From contig NZ_KQ948770.1 in the NCBI RefSeq assembly GCF_001514205.1, positions 298,057-362,056 on the forward strand: a DNA stretch of 64,000 bases, written 5' to 3'. This DNA is from Streptomyces griseoruber. GTDB taxonomy: Bacteria > Actinomycetota > Actinomycetes > Streptomycetales > Streptomycetaceae. Position 1 is the stretch's first letter; each line of letters begins with the position of its first letter. Positions 18,839-27,718 of this stretch are shown one piece after another. The notes beneath the pieces were generated by a model. That model worked only from the letters and a program-made list of their open reading frames with translations. It ran no database searches and had not been told where the DNA came from. Made by a program: the position numbers and the translations under genes.

Positions 18839-20152
18839 CTAGGCCGGTACGTGCACCGTCTCCACCCGGCTCGCCACCAGCCGCTCCCGTTCCCGGCGGG
18901 CCGCCCGCTTGCGCAGCCGCAGGATCTGGCTGACGCCGAGGGCCTGGAGGACGAACACCGAGGAGAAGGCGATCGTGTAGTCGTCGCCGGTCGCGTCCAG
19001 CAGCACGCCGACGGCGAACAGGGTCGTCATGGAGGCCGTGAAACCACCCATGTTGGTGATGCCGGAGGCGGTGCCCTGACGCTCGGGCGGGTTCGCGGGG
19101 CGGGCGAAGTCGAAGCCCAGCATCGAGGCGGGGCCGCAGGCGCCGAGGACCGCGCAGAGGACGACGAGCAGCCACATCGGCGCGTGGTCGCCGGGGTAGA
19201 CCAGGGTCACCGCCCAGGCGAGGGCGGTCGCGCCCACCGTGCCCAGCGCCAGCGGGAGCCGGGCGCCGTGGTGCCGGGCGACGATCTGGCCGTAGACCAG
19301 ACCCACGACCATGTTGGACAGGACGACCAGCGTCAGCAGTTCGCCCGCTGTCGCCCGGGACAGGCCCTGGGCCTGGACGAGGAACGGCAGGCCCCACAGC
19401 AGCAGGAACACCATCGCCGGGAACTGGGTCGTGAAGTGCACCCACAGACCGAGCCGGGTCCCCGGCTCCCGCCAGGACGCGGCGATCTGCCGGCGGACGT
19501 ACGCGGCGCCGTGGTGCGGGAAGGGTTCGGGCGCGTGGCCCTCGGGATGGTCCTTGAGGAAGAGGACGAGCAGGACCAGCACGACCACGCCCGCGAGGGC
19601 GCTGCCCGCGAAGGCCGGCGTCCAGCCGATCCCGTGCAGCAGCCGGGCCAGCAGCAGCGTGGAGACCAGGTTGCCCGCCATGCCGGCGAGGCCGGCGAAC
19701 TGGGCCACCAGGGGGCCGCGCCGGGCCGGGAACCAGCGGGTGCCGAGCCGCAGCACGCTGATGAAGGTCATCGCGTCCCCGCAGCCGAGCAGCGCGCGTG
19801 AGGCGAGCGCCATGCCGTACGACGAGGAGAAGGCGAAGCCGAGCTGGCCCGCGGTGAACAGCACGACGCCGATCGTCAGCACCCGCTTGGTGCCGAGCCG
19901 GTCCACCAGCAGGCCGACGGGTATCTGCATGCCGGCGTAGACGAGGAGCTGGAGGATCGAGAAGGTCGACAGGGCCGAGGCGTTCACCTGGAAGCGGTCG
20001 GCCGCGTCGAGGCCGGCGACCCCCAGTGACGTACGGAAGATGACGGCGACGAAGTAGACCGAGACGCCGATCCCCCAGACGGCCATCGCGCGCCGTCCGC
20101 CGGGGGGATCACCCGGAAGGGTGGAGTGGGATCCACCGCGGGTGACGCTCAT
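18839..20152 (-). CDS. Major facilitator superfamily transporter
   Basis: 437 aa with about twelve hydrophobic helices. The loop between TM2 and TM3 carries the MFS signature GLLVDRLGTKR, and the central loop is hydrophilic (KDHPEGHAPEPFPHHG). A nitrate- or organic-anion-porter-like layout is possible, but the substrate cannot be determined. Its start overlaps the stop of the GntR gene by four bases (ATGA), so the regulator probably controls it or shares its inducer. Confidence 0.85.
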   Translation of the reverse strand: MSVTRGGSHSTLPGDPPGGRRAMAVWGIGVSVYFVAVIFRTSLGVAGLDAADRFQVNASALSTFSILQLLVYAGMQIPVGLLVDRLGTKRVLTIGVVLFTAGQLGFAFSSSYGMALASRALLGCGDAMTFISVLRLGTRWFPARRGPLVAQFAGLAGMAGNLVSTLLLARLLHGIGWTPAFAGSALAGVVVLVLLVLFLKDHPEGHAPEPFPHHGAAYVRRQIAASWREPGTRLGLWVHFTTQFPAMVFLLLWGLPFLVQAQGLSRATAGELLTLVVLSNMVVGLVYGQIVARHHGARLPLALGTVGATALAWAVTLVYPGDHAPMWLLVVLCAVLGACGPASMLGFDFARPANPPERQGTASGITNMGGFTASMTTLFAVGVLLDATGDDYTIAFSSVFVLQALGVSQILRLRKRAARRERERLVASRVETVHVPA

Positions 20153-20844
20153 CGGACCTCACCCCGGGCCAGGTGGGAGAACCAGCCGACGTGCCGGTGG
20201 ACGATGTCCACGGCCGCGTCGGCGTCGCCCGCGCGCAGTGCCTGGAGGATCTCCTCGTGCTCCGTCAGCGTCTTCGCGATGCGGTCGGGGTGGGAGTGCA
20301 GGACGGCGACGCCCATCCGCAGCTGGCGGTCGCGGAGCTGGTCGTAGAGGCGGGAGAGGATCTCGTTGCCCCCGCTGCGGACGATCTCCGCGTGGAAGCA
20401 GCGGTCCGTGACCGCGGTCGCCGCGAGGTCGCCCGCCGCGGCCTGTGCCTTCTGCTGCGCGAGCAGCTCCTCCAGGCGGTCGAGGAGGCCGGGCGGTGCG
20501 GGGACCGCCTTGCGCGCCGCGTGCTCCTCGACCAGCAGCCGGGTCTCCACGACGTCGGCGATCTCCTGTGCGGAGACCGGCAGGACCAGGGCGCCCTTCT
20601 TCGGGTACAGCTTGATCAGGCCCTCGACCTCCAGGCGGAGCAGCGCCTCGCGCACGGGGGTCCGGGAGACCCCGACGGCTTCGGCCAGCTCGCCCTCGGT
20701 GAGGAGGGTGCCGCCCTCGTAACGGCGGTCCAGCACACCCTGCTTGACGTGGGCGTAGACCCGTTCGGCGGCGGGCGGCTGCTTCAGGGAGACGGACGGG
20801 GAGACGGGGGCGGTGGCGGGACGGGGCGGAGCGGACGACGGCAT
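20149..20844 (-). CDS. GntR-family transcriptional regulator, FadR/FCD subfamily
   Basis: 231 aa. Winged helix-turn-helix (about residues 25-95, with LAEAVGVSRTPVREALLRLEVEGLI) followed by a helical FCD effector domain whose ligand-type residues include the His in FHAEIV and GVAVLHSHPDRIAKTLTEHEEIL. First gene of a two-gene operon with the MFS transporter. ATG 20844 is adopted; GTG 20850 is possible. No strong ribosome site is visible, so a leaderless transcript cannot be excluded. Confidence 0.85.
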   Translation of the reverse strand: MPSSAPPRPATAPVSPSVSLKQPPAAERVYAHVKQGVLDRRYEGGTLLTEGELAEAVGVSRTPVREALLRLEVEGLIKLYPKKGALVLPVSAQEIADVVETRLLVEEHAARKAVPAPPGLLDRLEELLAQQKAQAAAGDLAATAVTDRCFHAEIVRSGGNEILSRLYDQLRDRQLRMGVAVLHSHPDRIAKTLTEHEEILQALRAGDADAAVDIVHRHVGWFSHLARGEVR

Positions 20845-21067
20845 GCCCACAGGATAGATACAACATGGGCGCAAAGGGGGGAGCGTCCAGTATCCGAAAC
20901 CCGGGTCGCCCCCAGGGGTGTTCGCGCTCGGGGTAATCAGAAATTCGTCCCAGCGGGCGCACAACCTTCTGTGCTACCTGTGTGTCACACACGTGCGGCC
21001 CCACCAACTTTCCCCATGCCAACTCGGCCGCACTTCAGGGGCATTCAACATAATCGGGGTATTTCAG

Positions 21068-21967
21068 TTGATAACCGCCACCAAGGGCATCCGAGTTCGA
21101 GCCGCCGCCGTCGTCGCCACGGCCAGCGCAGTGCTCGCCGGAGGAGTCCTCACCGCGGCTCCCGCGCAGGCTGTCACGACGCCCACCATCACGGCCAAGG
21201 GCGCGTACCTGATGAACAGCGCGACGGGCAAGACGCTCTTCACCAAGGCCGCTGACACGAAGAGGCTCACCGCCTCCACCACGAAGGTCATGACCGCGAA
21301 GGTCGTGCTCTCCCAGGCGAACCTGAACCTGGACACCAAGGTCACCATCAAGCAGGCGGTCAGCGACTACATGGTCGCCGAGGGCTACCCGTCGTCGGCC
21401 CGGCTGATCGTCGGCGACAAGGTCACCGTCCGCCAGCTGCTGTACGGGATGATGCTGCCGTCCGGCTGCGACGCGGCGATGGCCCTCGCCGACAAGTTCG
21501 GTTCCGGCACGACCGTCGCGGCCCGCACCAAGAACTTCATCGCCAAGATGAACACCATGGCCAGGAGCCTGGGCATGACGAACACGAAGTTCGACTCGTT
21601 CGACGGCCTCAGCAACGGCGCCAACGCCTCGACGCCGCGCGACCTCACGCTGCTCGCCCGCAGCGTGATGAAGAACTCCACGTTCAAGACCGTCGTCAAG
21701 TCCAAGTCGTACACGGCGAAGACCATCACCAAGACCGGCGCCACCCGCACCATGGATGCCTGGGTCAACACCAACACGCTGCTCGGCTGGAACGGCACGC
21801 TCGGTGTGAAGACCGGTTCCGGCACCGAGGCCAAGTACTGCCTGATCTTCGCCGCCACGCTCAACGGCGAGTCGGTCATGGGCACCGTGCTCACCGCGCC
21901 CGACGCGGCGAGCCGCACGGCCGACGTCAAGAAGCTCATCAACTACGGCTACGCCAAGATCAGCTGA
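21068..21967 (+). CDS. Penicillin-binding serine DD-transpeptidase/carboxypeptidase, Streptomyces K15 type
   Basis: 299 aa secreted enzyme acting on peptidoglycan D-Ala-D-Ala. A Sec signal peptide (residues 1-35, ending APAQA) precedes the S11-type fold with STTK (S70-K73), SGC (132-134) and KTGSG. SGC in place of the usual SxN is the known feature of the K15 enzyme, which favours transpeptidation. TTG 21068 is the best start since no ATG/GTG gives a proper signal peptide; a weak CGGGG run lies upstream. Monocistronic: divergent from gntR, followed by a strong hairpin. Confidence 0.88.
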   Translation: MITATKGIRVRAAAVVATASAVLAGGVLTAAPAQAVTTPTITAKGAYLMNSATGKTLFTKAADTKRLTASTTKVMTAKVVLSQANLNLDTKVTIKQAVSDYMVAEGYPSSARLIVGDKVTVRQLLYGMMLPSGCDAAMALADKFGSGTTVAARTKNFIAKMNTMARSLGMTNTKFDSFDGLSNGANASTPRDLTLLARSVMKNSTFKTVVKSKSYTAKTITKTGATRTMDAWVNTNTLLGWNGTLGVKTGSGTEAKYCLIFAATLNGESVMGTVLTAPDAASRTADVKKLINYGYAKIS

Positions 21968-21983
21968 CGCTCGCCGGTACGTA

Positions 21984-22024
21984 CGGAACGGGCCCGCCGT
22001 GATCCCCACGGCGGGCCCGTTCCG
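21984..22024. terminator. Very strong bidirectional terminator
   Basis: Perfect 18-bp stem (21984-22001 and 22007-22024) with a 5-base loop, key arm GGAACGGGCCCGCCGTG. Lies between the convergent DD-transpeptidase and DUF3224 genes. Confidence 0.9.
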
Positions 22025-22060
22025 CTGTTCGCTTCCCGCTGTTCGCCTCGTGCTGTCCGC

Positions 22061-22468
22061 TCACCCGATCTCGTACTCGAACCACACCCGGTGCGTCCCG
22101 TCGGCCTCCACGGTCAGGCCCCCGGTGCCGGTGATCCCGGTCAGCGCGCCGGTGCCGCTGGACGGGACGACGGTGAAGAACTCCGCGCTGCGGTCGCTGC
22201 CGGAGGTGGTCGCCGAGTGCACGAAGTTGAACGCGCCCTCCCGGCCGTGCAGCGCGCCCTCGAAGGACTCCATGGCCACATAGGTGCCGACACCGGTGGC
22301 CTGGTCGAACGCGGCCGTGAACAGGGTCGCCGAACGTCCGGTGACCTCCCCCTCGTACCGCTTCTCCATGGTCGCGACGCCGACCGGCAGAGCCGTGGCC
22401 ACCGCCGGCTCGGGCTTCAGCCCGGTCGGGACGAACGCGTGCACACTGAAGGTTCCGCTGGCTCTCAT
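22061..22468 (-). CDS. DUF3224 family protein
   Basis: 135 aa beta-barrel-like protein with the family pattern ASGTFSVHAF...KRYEGEVTGRSATLFTAAFDQ...YVAMESFEGALHGREGAFNFVHS...TVVPSSGTGALTGITG. Related to allene-oxide-cyclase-like barrels; function unknown. ATG 22468 begins MRASGTF, the usual family start. Follows the isomerase gene after 57 bases in the same direction, so possibly co-transcribed. Confidence 0.8.
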   Translation of the reverse strand: MRASGTFSVHAFVPTGLKPEPAVATALPVGVATMEKRYEGEVTGRSATLFTAAFDQATGVGTYVAMESFEGALHGREGAFNFVHSATTSGSDRSAEFFTVVPSSGTGALTGITGTGGLTVEADGTHRVWFEYEIG

Positions 22469-22525
22469 ACGTCGACCGTACCGAGCGCCACTGACAGCGG
22501 CGGGCACGACCGGCGGGCCGGTGGG

Positions 22526-23350
22526 CTACCTGGTCACCGCGAAGTTCCGCAGGATCGCCGCCGTCAGCCGGGGCTCCCCCTCCGCCTTCACCCGGTCCGC
22601 GACCGCCTCCGCCGTCACCCGGCCGCAGGCCAGCCGGACGTATGTCTCCCAGTCGAGCGAGAAGGAGGCGGCGGGGCCCAGCGCCGGGGCGGTCTCCAGG
22701 GTGCCGCGGCCCTGGATGTCGACCCGGATCGTGCGCAGGAACTCGATCGGCCCGTGCACGTCGAAGACGACCGCGGAGCTGCGCGGGGCGTCGGCGCGGT
22801 CGGCCACGACGGCCGGCAGCTCACCGAGGAGCACGTCCCGGGCGATGTGGGCGCCGGGGGAGTCCAGGTTGCCGGGGCGGCCGAGAGCGGCGCGCAGGTC
22901 CTGCTCGTGCACCCACACGTTGAACGCGTGGCCGCGCATGGACTCCTCCAGCGTCAGCTCCGCGCCGAGGGGTCCGCGCACGACCGTGCCCGGCTGGCGC
23001 GACTCGTTGCGCAGCTGGCGGTTGCGCCGGATGATCATCAGCTCCAGCTCGGAGGTCATCTCGGGCGCCGTGTGGTGCCGGCGGACGTCGACCTGCATCT
23101 CCATGTACCGCTGGAGATCGGTGGTGACGTGGAAAAGGTCCCGGGGCAGTGAGTGGATCGGGCGGGGATCGCCGTACATCTCACTGTCCAGGCCGATCAC
23201 GTGCGAGACCACATCGCGGACCGACCAGCCGGGGCACGGGGTCCGCCAGTTCCACTCGCCCTCGACGAGCGGCTGCACCAACTCGGATATCGCTTCGATG
23301 GAGTGGGTCCAGGCGTCGGCGTAGGGCTGGAGGGTGGGATGCAGACTCAC
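22526..23350 (-). CDS. Maleylpyruvate isomerase family, mycothiol-dependent (DinB-like) protein
   Basis: 274 aa. The N-terminal four-helix DinB-like domain carries metal-ligand histidines in VVSHVIGLD and in the later HAFNVWVHEQDLRAAL segment, as in mycothiol-dependent maleylpyruvate isomerase. The C-terminal part is an SCP2-like/MDMPI domain. Probably a mycothiol S-transferase or metabolic isomerase; substrate unknown. GTG 23350 starts SLHPTLQPYADAW behind a GAGGGG run. Confidence 0.82.
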   Translation of the reverse strand: MSLHPTLQPYADAWTHSIEAISELVQPLVEGEWNWRTPCPGWSVRDVVSHVIGLDSEMYGDPRPIHSLPRDLFHVTTDLQRYMEMQVDVRRHHTAPEMTSELELMIIRRNRQLRNESRQPGTVVRGPLGAELTLEESMRGHAFNVWVHEQDLRAALGRPGNLDSPGAHIARDVLLGELPAVVADRADAPRSSAVVFDVHGPIEFLRTIRVDIQGRGTLETAPALGPAASFSLDWETYVRLACGRVTAEAVADRVKAEGEPRLTAAILRNFAVTR

Positions 23351-23552
23351 GGAACGGGACCCCTCGGCGGTCGGTGCACGGGCAGATGGTGGCGGCGGGT
23401 GGCGGCGTTGCCAGCGGGAGGCGGAGACGGTCGGCGGCTGTCGGCGGGTGTCGTGAAACGCTAAGTTACGCTGCTGTGAGGCACCCCGGCAGTGCTTTCG
23501 TGTGACGATCGTAGGCCCGTGTGGACTACTCGAATGCCAGGACGGTGGTACT

Positions 23553-24338
23553 GTGCGCGCCTCTCTGATCCAGATCGCCGTAGAAGAGGGCGAATCGGTC
23601 GAATCGCGGCGGGGGCGGGTCGCCTCCCTCGTACGGGAGCAGGCCGGCGCCGCGGACCTCGTGGTGCTGCCGGAGCTGTGGACGACCGGCGCCTTCGCCT
23701 ACGAGGCGTTCACCGACCAGGCCGAGCCGCTCGAGGGGCCGACCTACGAGGCGATGGCCAAGGCCGCGAGCGACGCGGGCGTGTGGCTGCACGCGGGCTC
23801 GATCCCCGAGCGGGACCCTGACGGCTCCCTGTACAACACGTCTCTCGTCTTCTCCCCCTCCGGTGAGCTGAAGGCCGCCTACCGCAAGATCCACCGCTTC
23901 GGCTTCGACAAGGGCGAGGCCGTGCTGATGGGCGCGGGCCGGGACCTGGTGACGGTCCGTCTCCCGGAGACGACCGTCGGTCTGGCCACCTGCTACGACC
24001 TCCGGTTCCCCGAACTCTTCCGCGGTCTCGTCGACGCCGGCGCCGAGACCCTCGTCGTCTCGGCGGGCTGGCCGGAGCGCCGCCGGGCGCACTGGACGCT
24101 GCTGGCCCAGGCGCGGGCGGTCGAGAACCAGGCGTTCGTGCTCGCGTGTGGAACGGCCGGGACGCACGCCGGAGTTCCCCAGGCGGGTCACTCGATCGTG
24201 GTGGATCCGTGGGGCGAGGTGCTGGGCCAGGCCGGTCCCGGCGAGGAGATCCTCACCGTCGGCCTCGACCCGGCGAAGGTCGCCACGACCCGGGAACAGT
24301 TCCCGGCCTTGAAGGACCGCGTGCTCGGCCGGCGGTGA
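23553..24338 (+). CDS. Carbon-nitrogen hydrolase (nitrilase superfamily)
   Basis: 261 aa. Glu-Lys-Cys triad: LPELW (Glu), YRKIHRFG (Lys) and ATCYDLRFPE (Cys). Nearest in pattern to omega-amidase/Nit2-type enzymes that hydrolyse 2-oxoglutaramate or similar amides. GTG 23553 begins RASLIQIAVEEGE; the open frame upstream lacks family similarity. Diverges from the isomerase gene across about 200 bases. Confidence 0.87.
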   Translation: MRASLIQIAVEEGESVESRRGRVASLVREQAGAADLVVLPELWTTGAFAYEAFTDQAEPLEGPTYEAMAKAASDAGVWLHAGSIPERDPDGSLYNTSLVFSPSGELKAAYRKIHRFGFDKGEAVLMGAGRDLVTVRLPETTVGLATCYDLRFPELFRGLVDAGAETLVVSAGWPERRRAHWTLLAQARAVENQAFVLACGTAGTHAGVPQAGHSIVVDPWGEVLGQAGPGEEILTVGLDPAKVATTREQFPALKDRVLGRR

Positions 24339-24516
24339 AGGGCGGTTCCGGGACCCCACGGCGGTCCCGGCCGGCTCGGTGTGCCGCTCGTCCGGTGGTC
24401 CGGACGAGCGACGTCCCTCCTCCGGTACCGGGGCCTGTCCTCGGCTCCGTGACCGGATCCGACCGCGGAGGCCGGCGCGGTATCCGTCTCGCCGGCTGCC
24501 GTGTCGGACCCTCGGC

Positions 24517-25305
24517 TCAGCCGATGCCCTGGGTGCGGACCCTGTCCGGTTCGAAGTCGTACACCGTCTGGTTGATGCGCAGGCCGTCGACGGCCCCGAT
24601 CCACATGTAGTCGCGGCCCTTGCCCACGGCGGCGGTGTAGACGGTCGGCTCCGCACCTCCGTCGCTGAGGGCCGTCCTGAGCTGCTGGAAGGTGCAGGTC
24701 GTGGTCAGGTTGCAGCCGGTCACGGTTCCCGCGTTGCCGGTGAGGAACCACTTGCCGGTCGTGGTGGCGTCCAGGTAAGGGCTCCAGCTGTTGACCGTGG
24801 GGGAGGGGTCCGGGACCCACACCATCGAGGAGTAGGTCGTGGCGGGGGCCGCGGTGAGGCTCGGATTGATCTCGAACGTGATGTTCGGCATGTTTCCGGG
24901 GCCGCCGTAGGTGATGTTCTCGCCGGTCTGGAAGACGTGGAAGCCGACGTTGTCGATACCCAGCACCGGGTCGCCGTAGAAGTCGACCTCGTTGCCGAAA
25001 CTGGCTTTCTCGCTGGGCGGCGTGAGGCTGGTGGAGCGGTCCGCCACCTCGATCCCGAGGCTGCCCTGTCCGTAGGGCGGTCGCGCCGAGGGGCCGGGTA
25101 CGCCGAACGAGCCGAACGGGCCCTTCCGCAGAGCGGCGACGGGGGAGCCGATGGTGTTCCGGGCGATGACACCCCAGTGGTCCTGGACCGGAGGGGTCCC
25201 GTAGGGGTCGGCGGATGCCGATGCCGGAGCAGCGGTCGCGGCGATCACGGTCAGTGCCGTGATCCCCAGCGTCAGTCTTCGCCGGGTGCTGGAGCGATCG
25301 TTCAC
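24517..25305 (-). CDS. Secreted protein of unknown function
   Basis: 262 aa. Basic N-terminus (NDRSSTRRR), hydrophobic core and cleavage region ASASA-DP predict export. The mature part is rich in Gly, Thr, Pro and aromatic residues, with two Cys (in GCNLTTTC) that could form a disulphide. No family recognised. GTG 25305 is supported by AAGGAG six bases upstream. The 178 bases between its stop and the C-N hydrolase gene hold nothing evident. Confidence 0.75.
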   Translation of the reverse strand: MNDRSSTRRRLTLGITALTVIAATAAPASASADPYGTPPVQDHWGVIARNTIGSPVAALRKGPFGSFGVPGPSARPPYGQGSLGIEVADRSTSLTPPSEKASFGNEVDFYGDPVLGIDNVGFHVFQTGENITYGGPGNMPNITFEINPSLTAAPATTYSSMVWVPDPSPTVNSWSPYLDATTTGKWFLTGNAGTVTGCNLTTTCTFQQLRTALSDGGAEPTVYTAAVGKGRDYMWIGAVDGLRINQTVYDFEPDRVRTQGIG

Positions 25306-25502
25306 AGTTACTCCTTTTCGCTGGTCGGATGAGGTGTGGGACCCACACTGCCGGGGCTTGCCGCACCCCCTCGATCACGCACGGTAACGGCCCCGAGAGC
25401 CCGACCAGCCGCGACGCACCTGCGTCGTATCATCATTTGATCCTCATGGCGGAAGCCCGGACGGAGCCACCCCGCTCCCGTTCGGTCGTCCGCTCCTCCT
25501 CC

Positions 25503-26000
25503 TCAGTCCTCCTCCCTCCCCTTCTCGGAGAGGTGGATCACGCACACCGTCACCGCGATCAGCAGCGCCGGGTCCGCGTCCTCCCGTACGACGTCCACGC
25601 CGTACGTCTCCCGCACGTGCAGCCACCGGCGGGAGACGACGGCGAGCAGCTCACCGTCGTACTCGATGGCGAACTCCCGGTCGAGGATCTTCCCGCTGAC
25701 GTCGAGCACGGTCCGCCCGTCCGCCAGCGTCACCCGGTAGTGGTTGCGCAGCAGCGACAGCCTTTTGCGCCGCACCGTGGCCAGCGGCTCGCCGTCCCGC
25801 TCGATCACCATCGTGTCCCGCAGGGCGAACATCTTCTGGTGGATGTCGATCAGGACCCGCCCCTGCGTGTCCTTCAGCTCGAAGGTGTCCCGCAGCCGGA
25901 TCGCCTTGCCGTCGACGAGGTACGCCTTCTCGCCCCGGTCGTCCTCGATCCAGTAGTCGTCACCGAGGGCCAGGAGCCGGTCGCGCACGAGGAATCTCAT
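25503..26000 (-). CDS. LURP-one-related (Tubby-like) family protein
   Basis: 165 aa. Twelve-strand Tubby/scramblase-like barrel pattern with paired motifs: RFLVRDRLLALGDDYWIEDD, GKAIRLRDTFELKD and RVLIDIHQKMFALRDTMVIERDG. Family members may bind lipids; bacterial roles are unknown. ATG 26000. About 258 bases lie between its start and the end of the AraC-type gene; nothing was identified there. Confidence 0.82.
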   Translation of the reverse strand: MRFLVRDRLLALGDDYWIEDDRGEKAYLVDGKAIRLRDTFELKDTQGRVLIDIHQKMFALRDTMVIERDGEPLATVRRKRLSLLRNHYRVTLADGRTVLDVSGKILDREFAIEYDGELLAVVSRRWLHVRETYGVDVVREDADPALLIAVTVCVIHLSEKGREED

Positions 26001-26258
26001 GTCGGTACTGCTTCCCCCGGCGGGGACGATCCCTCCCGGAGGGGGCGGGAAATGATCGGACGGACGAACCGGCTGCGGGTGTCGGCCGCGGTGGGGGCGC
26101 CGCTCACGGGCCCGTCGGCCTCGGGCTGCCGGACGACGTCGACCCCGGCACCGCCCCGGTCCGCTTCCGTGTCACCGGCGAGGACGGCCCGCGGAAGGCC
26201 TCCCGAAGACGGTGCGGAGGGCTTGGCCGGAGCAGTCGGGGTGACCGGCCCGCGAGCC

Positions 26259-27266
26259 CTACGCCCCCGTCACCCCACCCGTCCCCCCGCCCGCCGGGCC
26301 GAAGCGCCGCCGGTACGCCGACGGGCTGAGGCCGGTTTCACGGCGTACCCGCGCGCGGAGGTTCGCCGCGGTCCCCAGCCCGCTCCTCGACGCGACCACC
26401 TCGAGCCGTTCCTCGCCCCGCTCGATGAGCCGGCAGGCGAGGGCCACCCGTTCGCCGGTCAGCCAGGTGAGGGGGGTGGTGCCGAGCTGGGAACGGAACC
26501 GGCGGTGCAGGGTGGCGGGCGAGACGGCCGCGCGGGCCGCGAGGCCGGCCACCGTCAGCGGCTCGCCCAGCCGTGCCCGCGCCCACGCCAGCAGCGGCGC
26601 CAGCGACTCGTCGGGCACGTCCGGCAGCGGGCGCTCCACGAACTGGCGCTGTCCGCCGTCCCGGTGCGCGGCGAACACCAGCCGCCGGGACACCGCGTTG
26701 GCGACTTCGGCGCCGTGGTCGCGCCGTACGACGTACAGCCCGAGGTCGAGGGCGGCGGCGCTGCCCGCGGCGGTCAGGACGTCCCCCTCGTCGACGAACA
26801 GGACGTCGGGCTCCAGCCGTACGCGCGGATGCAGCTCGCGGAAGGCCTCCGCCCACATCCAGTGCGTGGTCGCCCGGCGGCCGTCCAGCAGCCCGGCCTC
26901 GGCGAGCGCGAAGCTGCCGGTGCACAGGCTCAGGACACGGGCCCCGCGCGCGTGGGCACGACGGATGGCGTCGAGGACGTCCTCCCCGCGCGGTACGACG
27001 TTGTCGGGCCGCCCCGGTACGACGAGGGTGTCCGCGTCATCGGCGGCCTCCAGCCCCGGCACGCCGGTCAGCCGGAAGAACCCGTGGTTCATCCGCACCT
27101 CACGCGCGGGTGTGCACAGCGTCACCTCGTACAGCGGCCCCGGCAGCCCCAGTTCGGGCCGTGGCAGCCCGAACAGCTCGGTGGCGACCCCGACTTCGAA
27201 GGGATTGGTCCCCTCGTCGACGATCACCACGACCCGGTGCGGCCGGTGCGAGGATCCTTGCGGCAT
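26259..27266 (-). CDS. AraC-type regulator with DJ-1/PfpI-like (GATase1) domain
   Basis: 335 aa. The N-terminal ~190 residues resemble a DJ-1/PfpI glutamine-amidotransferase-like sensor with the nucleophile-elbow LSLCTGSFALAEAGLL. The C-terminal ~100 residues form an AraC double HTH (LAARAAVSPATLHRRFRSQ...GLGTAANLRARVRRETG). FtrA-like architecture, usually sensing small molecules. Its start is 44 bases from the divergent cupin gene, the likely target. Confidence 0.86.
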   Translation of the reverse strand: MPQGSSHRPHRVVVIVDEGTNPFEVGVATELFGLPRPELGLPGPLYEVTLCTPAREVRMNHGFFRLTGVPGLEAADDADTLVVPGRPDNVVPRGEDVLDAIRRAHARGARVLSLCTGSFALAEAGLLDGRRATTHWMWAEAFRELHPRVRLEPDVLFVDEGDVLTAAGSAAALDLGLYVVRRDHGAEVANAVSRRLVFAAHRDGGQRQFVERPLPDVPDESLAPLLAWARARLGEPLTVAGLAARAAVSPATLHRRFRSQLGTTPLTWLTGERVALACRLIERGEERLEVVASRSGLGTAANLRARVRRETGLSPSAYRRRFGPAGGGTGGVTGA

Positions 27267-27310
27267 GTGCGATTCCTAGCACTCGTCCATGGCCGGCGCC
27301 AGGGACGACG

Positions 27311-27715
27311 ATGACCGGCATGACCACCGAACCCGTCAGCCTGGCCACCGCCCTCGCGTCCTTCTCCGAGCGCTGGAGCCCCCGCATCGTCACGACCGTC
27401 AACGACTACGACGTCCGCGTGGCCAAGGTCGAGGGCGAGCACCTCTGGCACGTCCACGACCACACCGACGAGCTCTTCCTGGTCCTGTCGGGCGAGCTCC
27501 ACATCGGTCTGCGCGAGGCGGCCGGCGAACGGACGGTCGTCCTCCCGAAGGGCTCCGTCTTCACGGTCCCGCGCGCCACCGAGCACAAGCCGTACGCCCC
27601 CGTCCCCACCGAGATCCTCGTCCTCGAACCCACCGGCACCTCCACCGTCGGCGACCGCCACGACGAGATCCCGTCCCATGTGGACGCGACGACGGGCCAC
27701 CCGCTGACGACGTGA
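27311..27715 (+). CDS. Small cupin-domain protein
   Basis: 134 aa single cupin barrel. Metal-type motif HVHDHTDELFLVLSGELHIG (His, His, Glu), with a second motif around PRATEHKPYAP. Could be a small dioxygenase, isomerase or sugar-binding protein; the catalysed reaction is unclear. ATG 27311 has AGGGA five bases upstream; ATG 27320 is possible. Divergent from the AraC-type regulator. Confidence 0.8.
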   Translation: MTGMTTEPVSLATALASFSERWSPRIVTTVNDYDVRVAKVEGEHLWHVHDHTDELFLVLSGELHIGLREAAGERTVVLPKGSVFTVPRATEHKPYAPVPTEILVLEPTGTSTVGDRHDEIPSHVDATTGHPLTT

Positions 27716-27718
27716 CCG

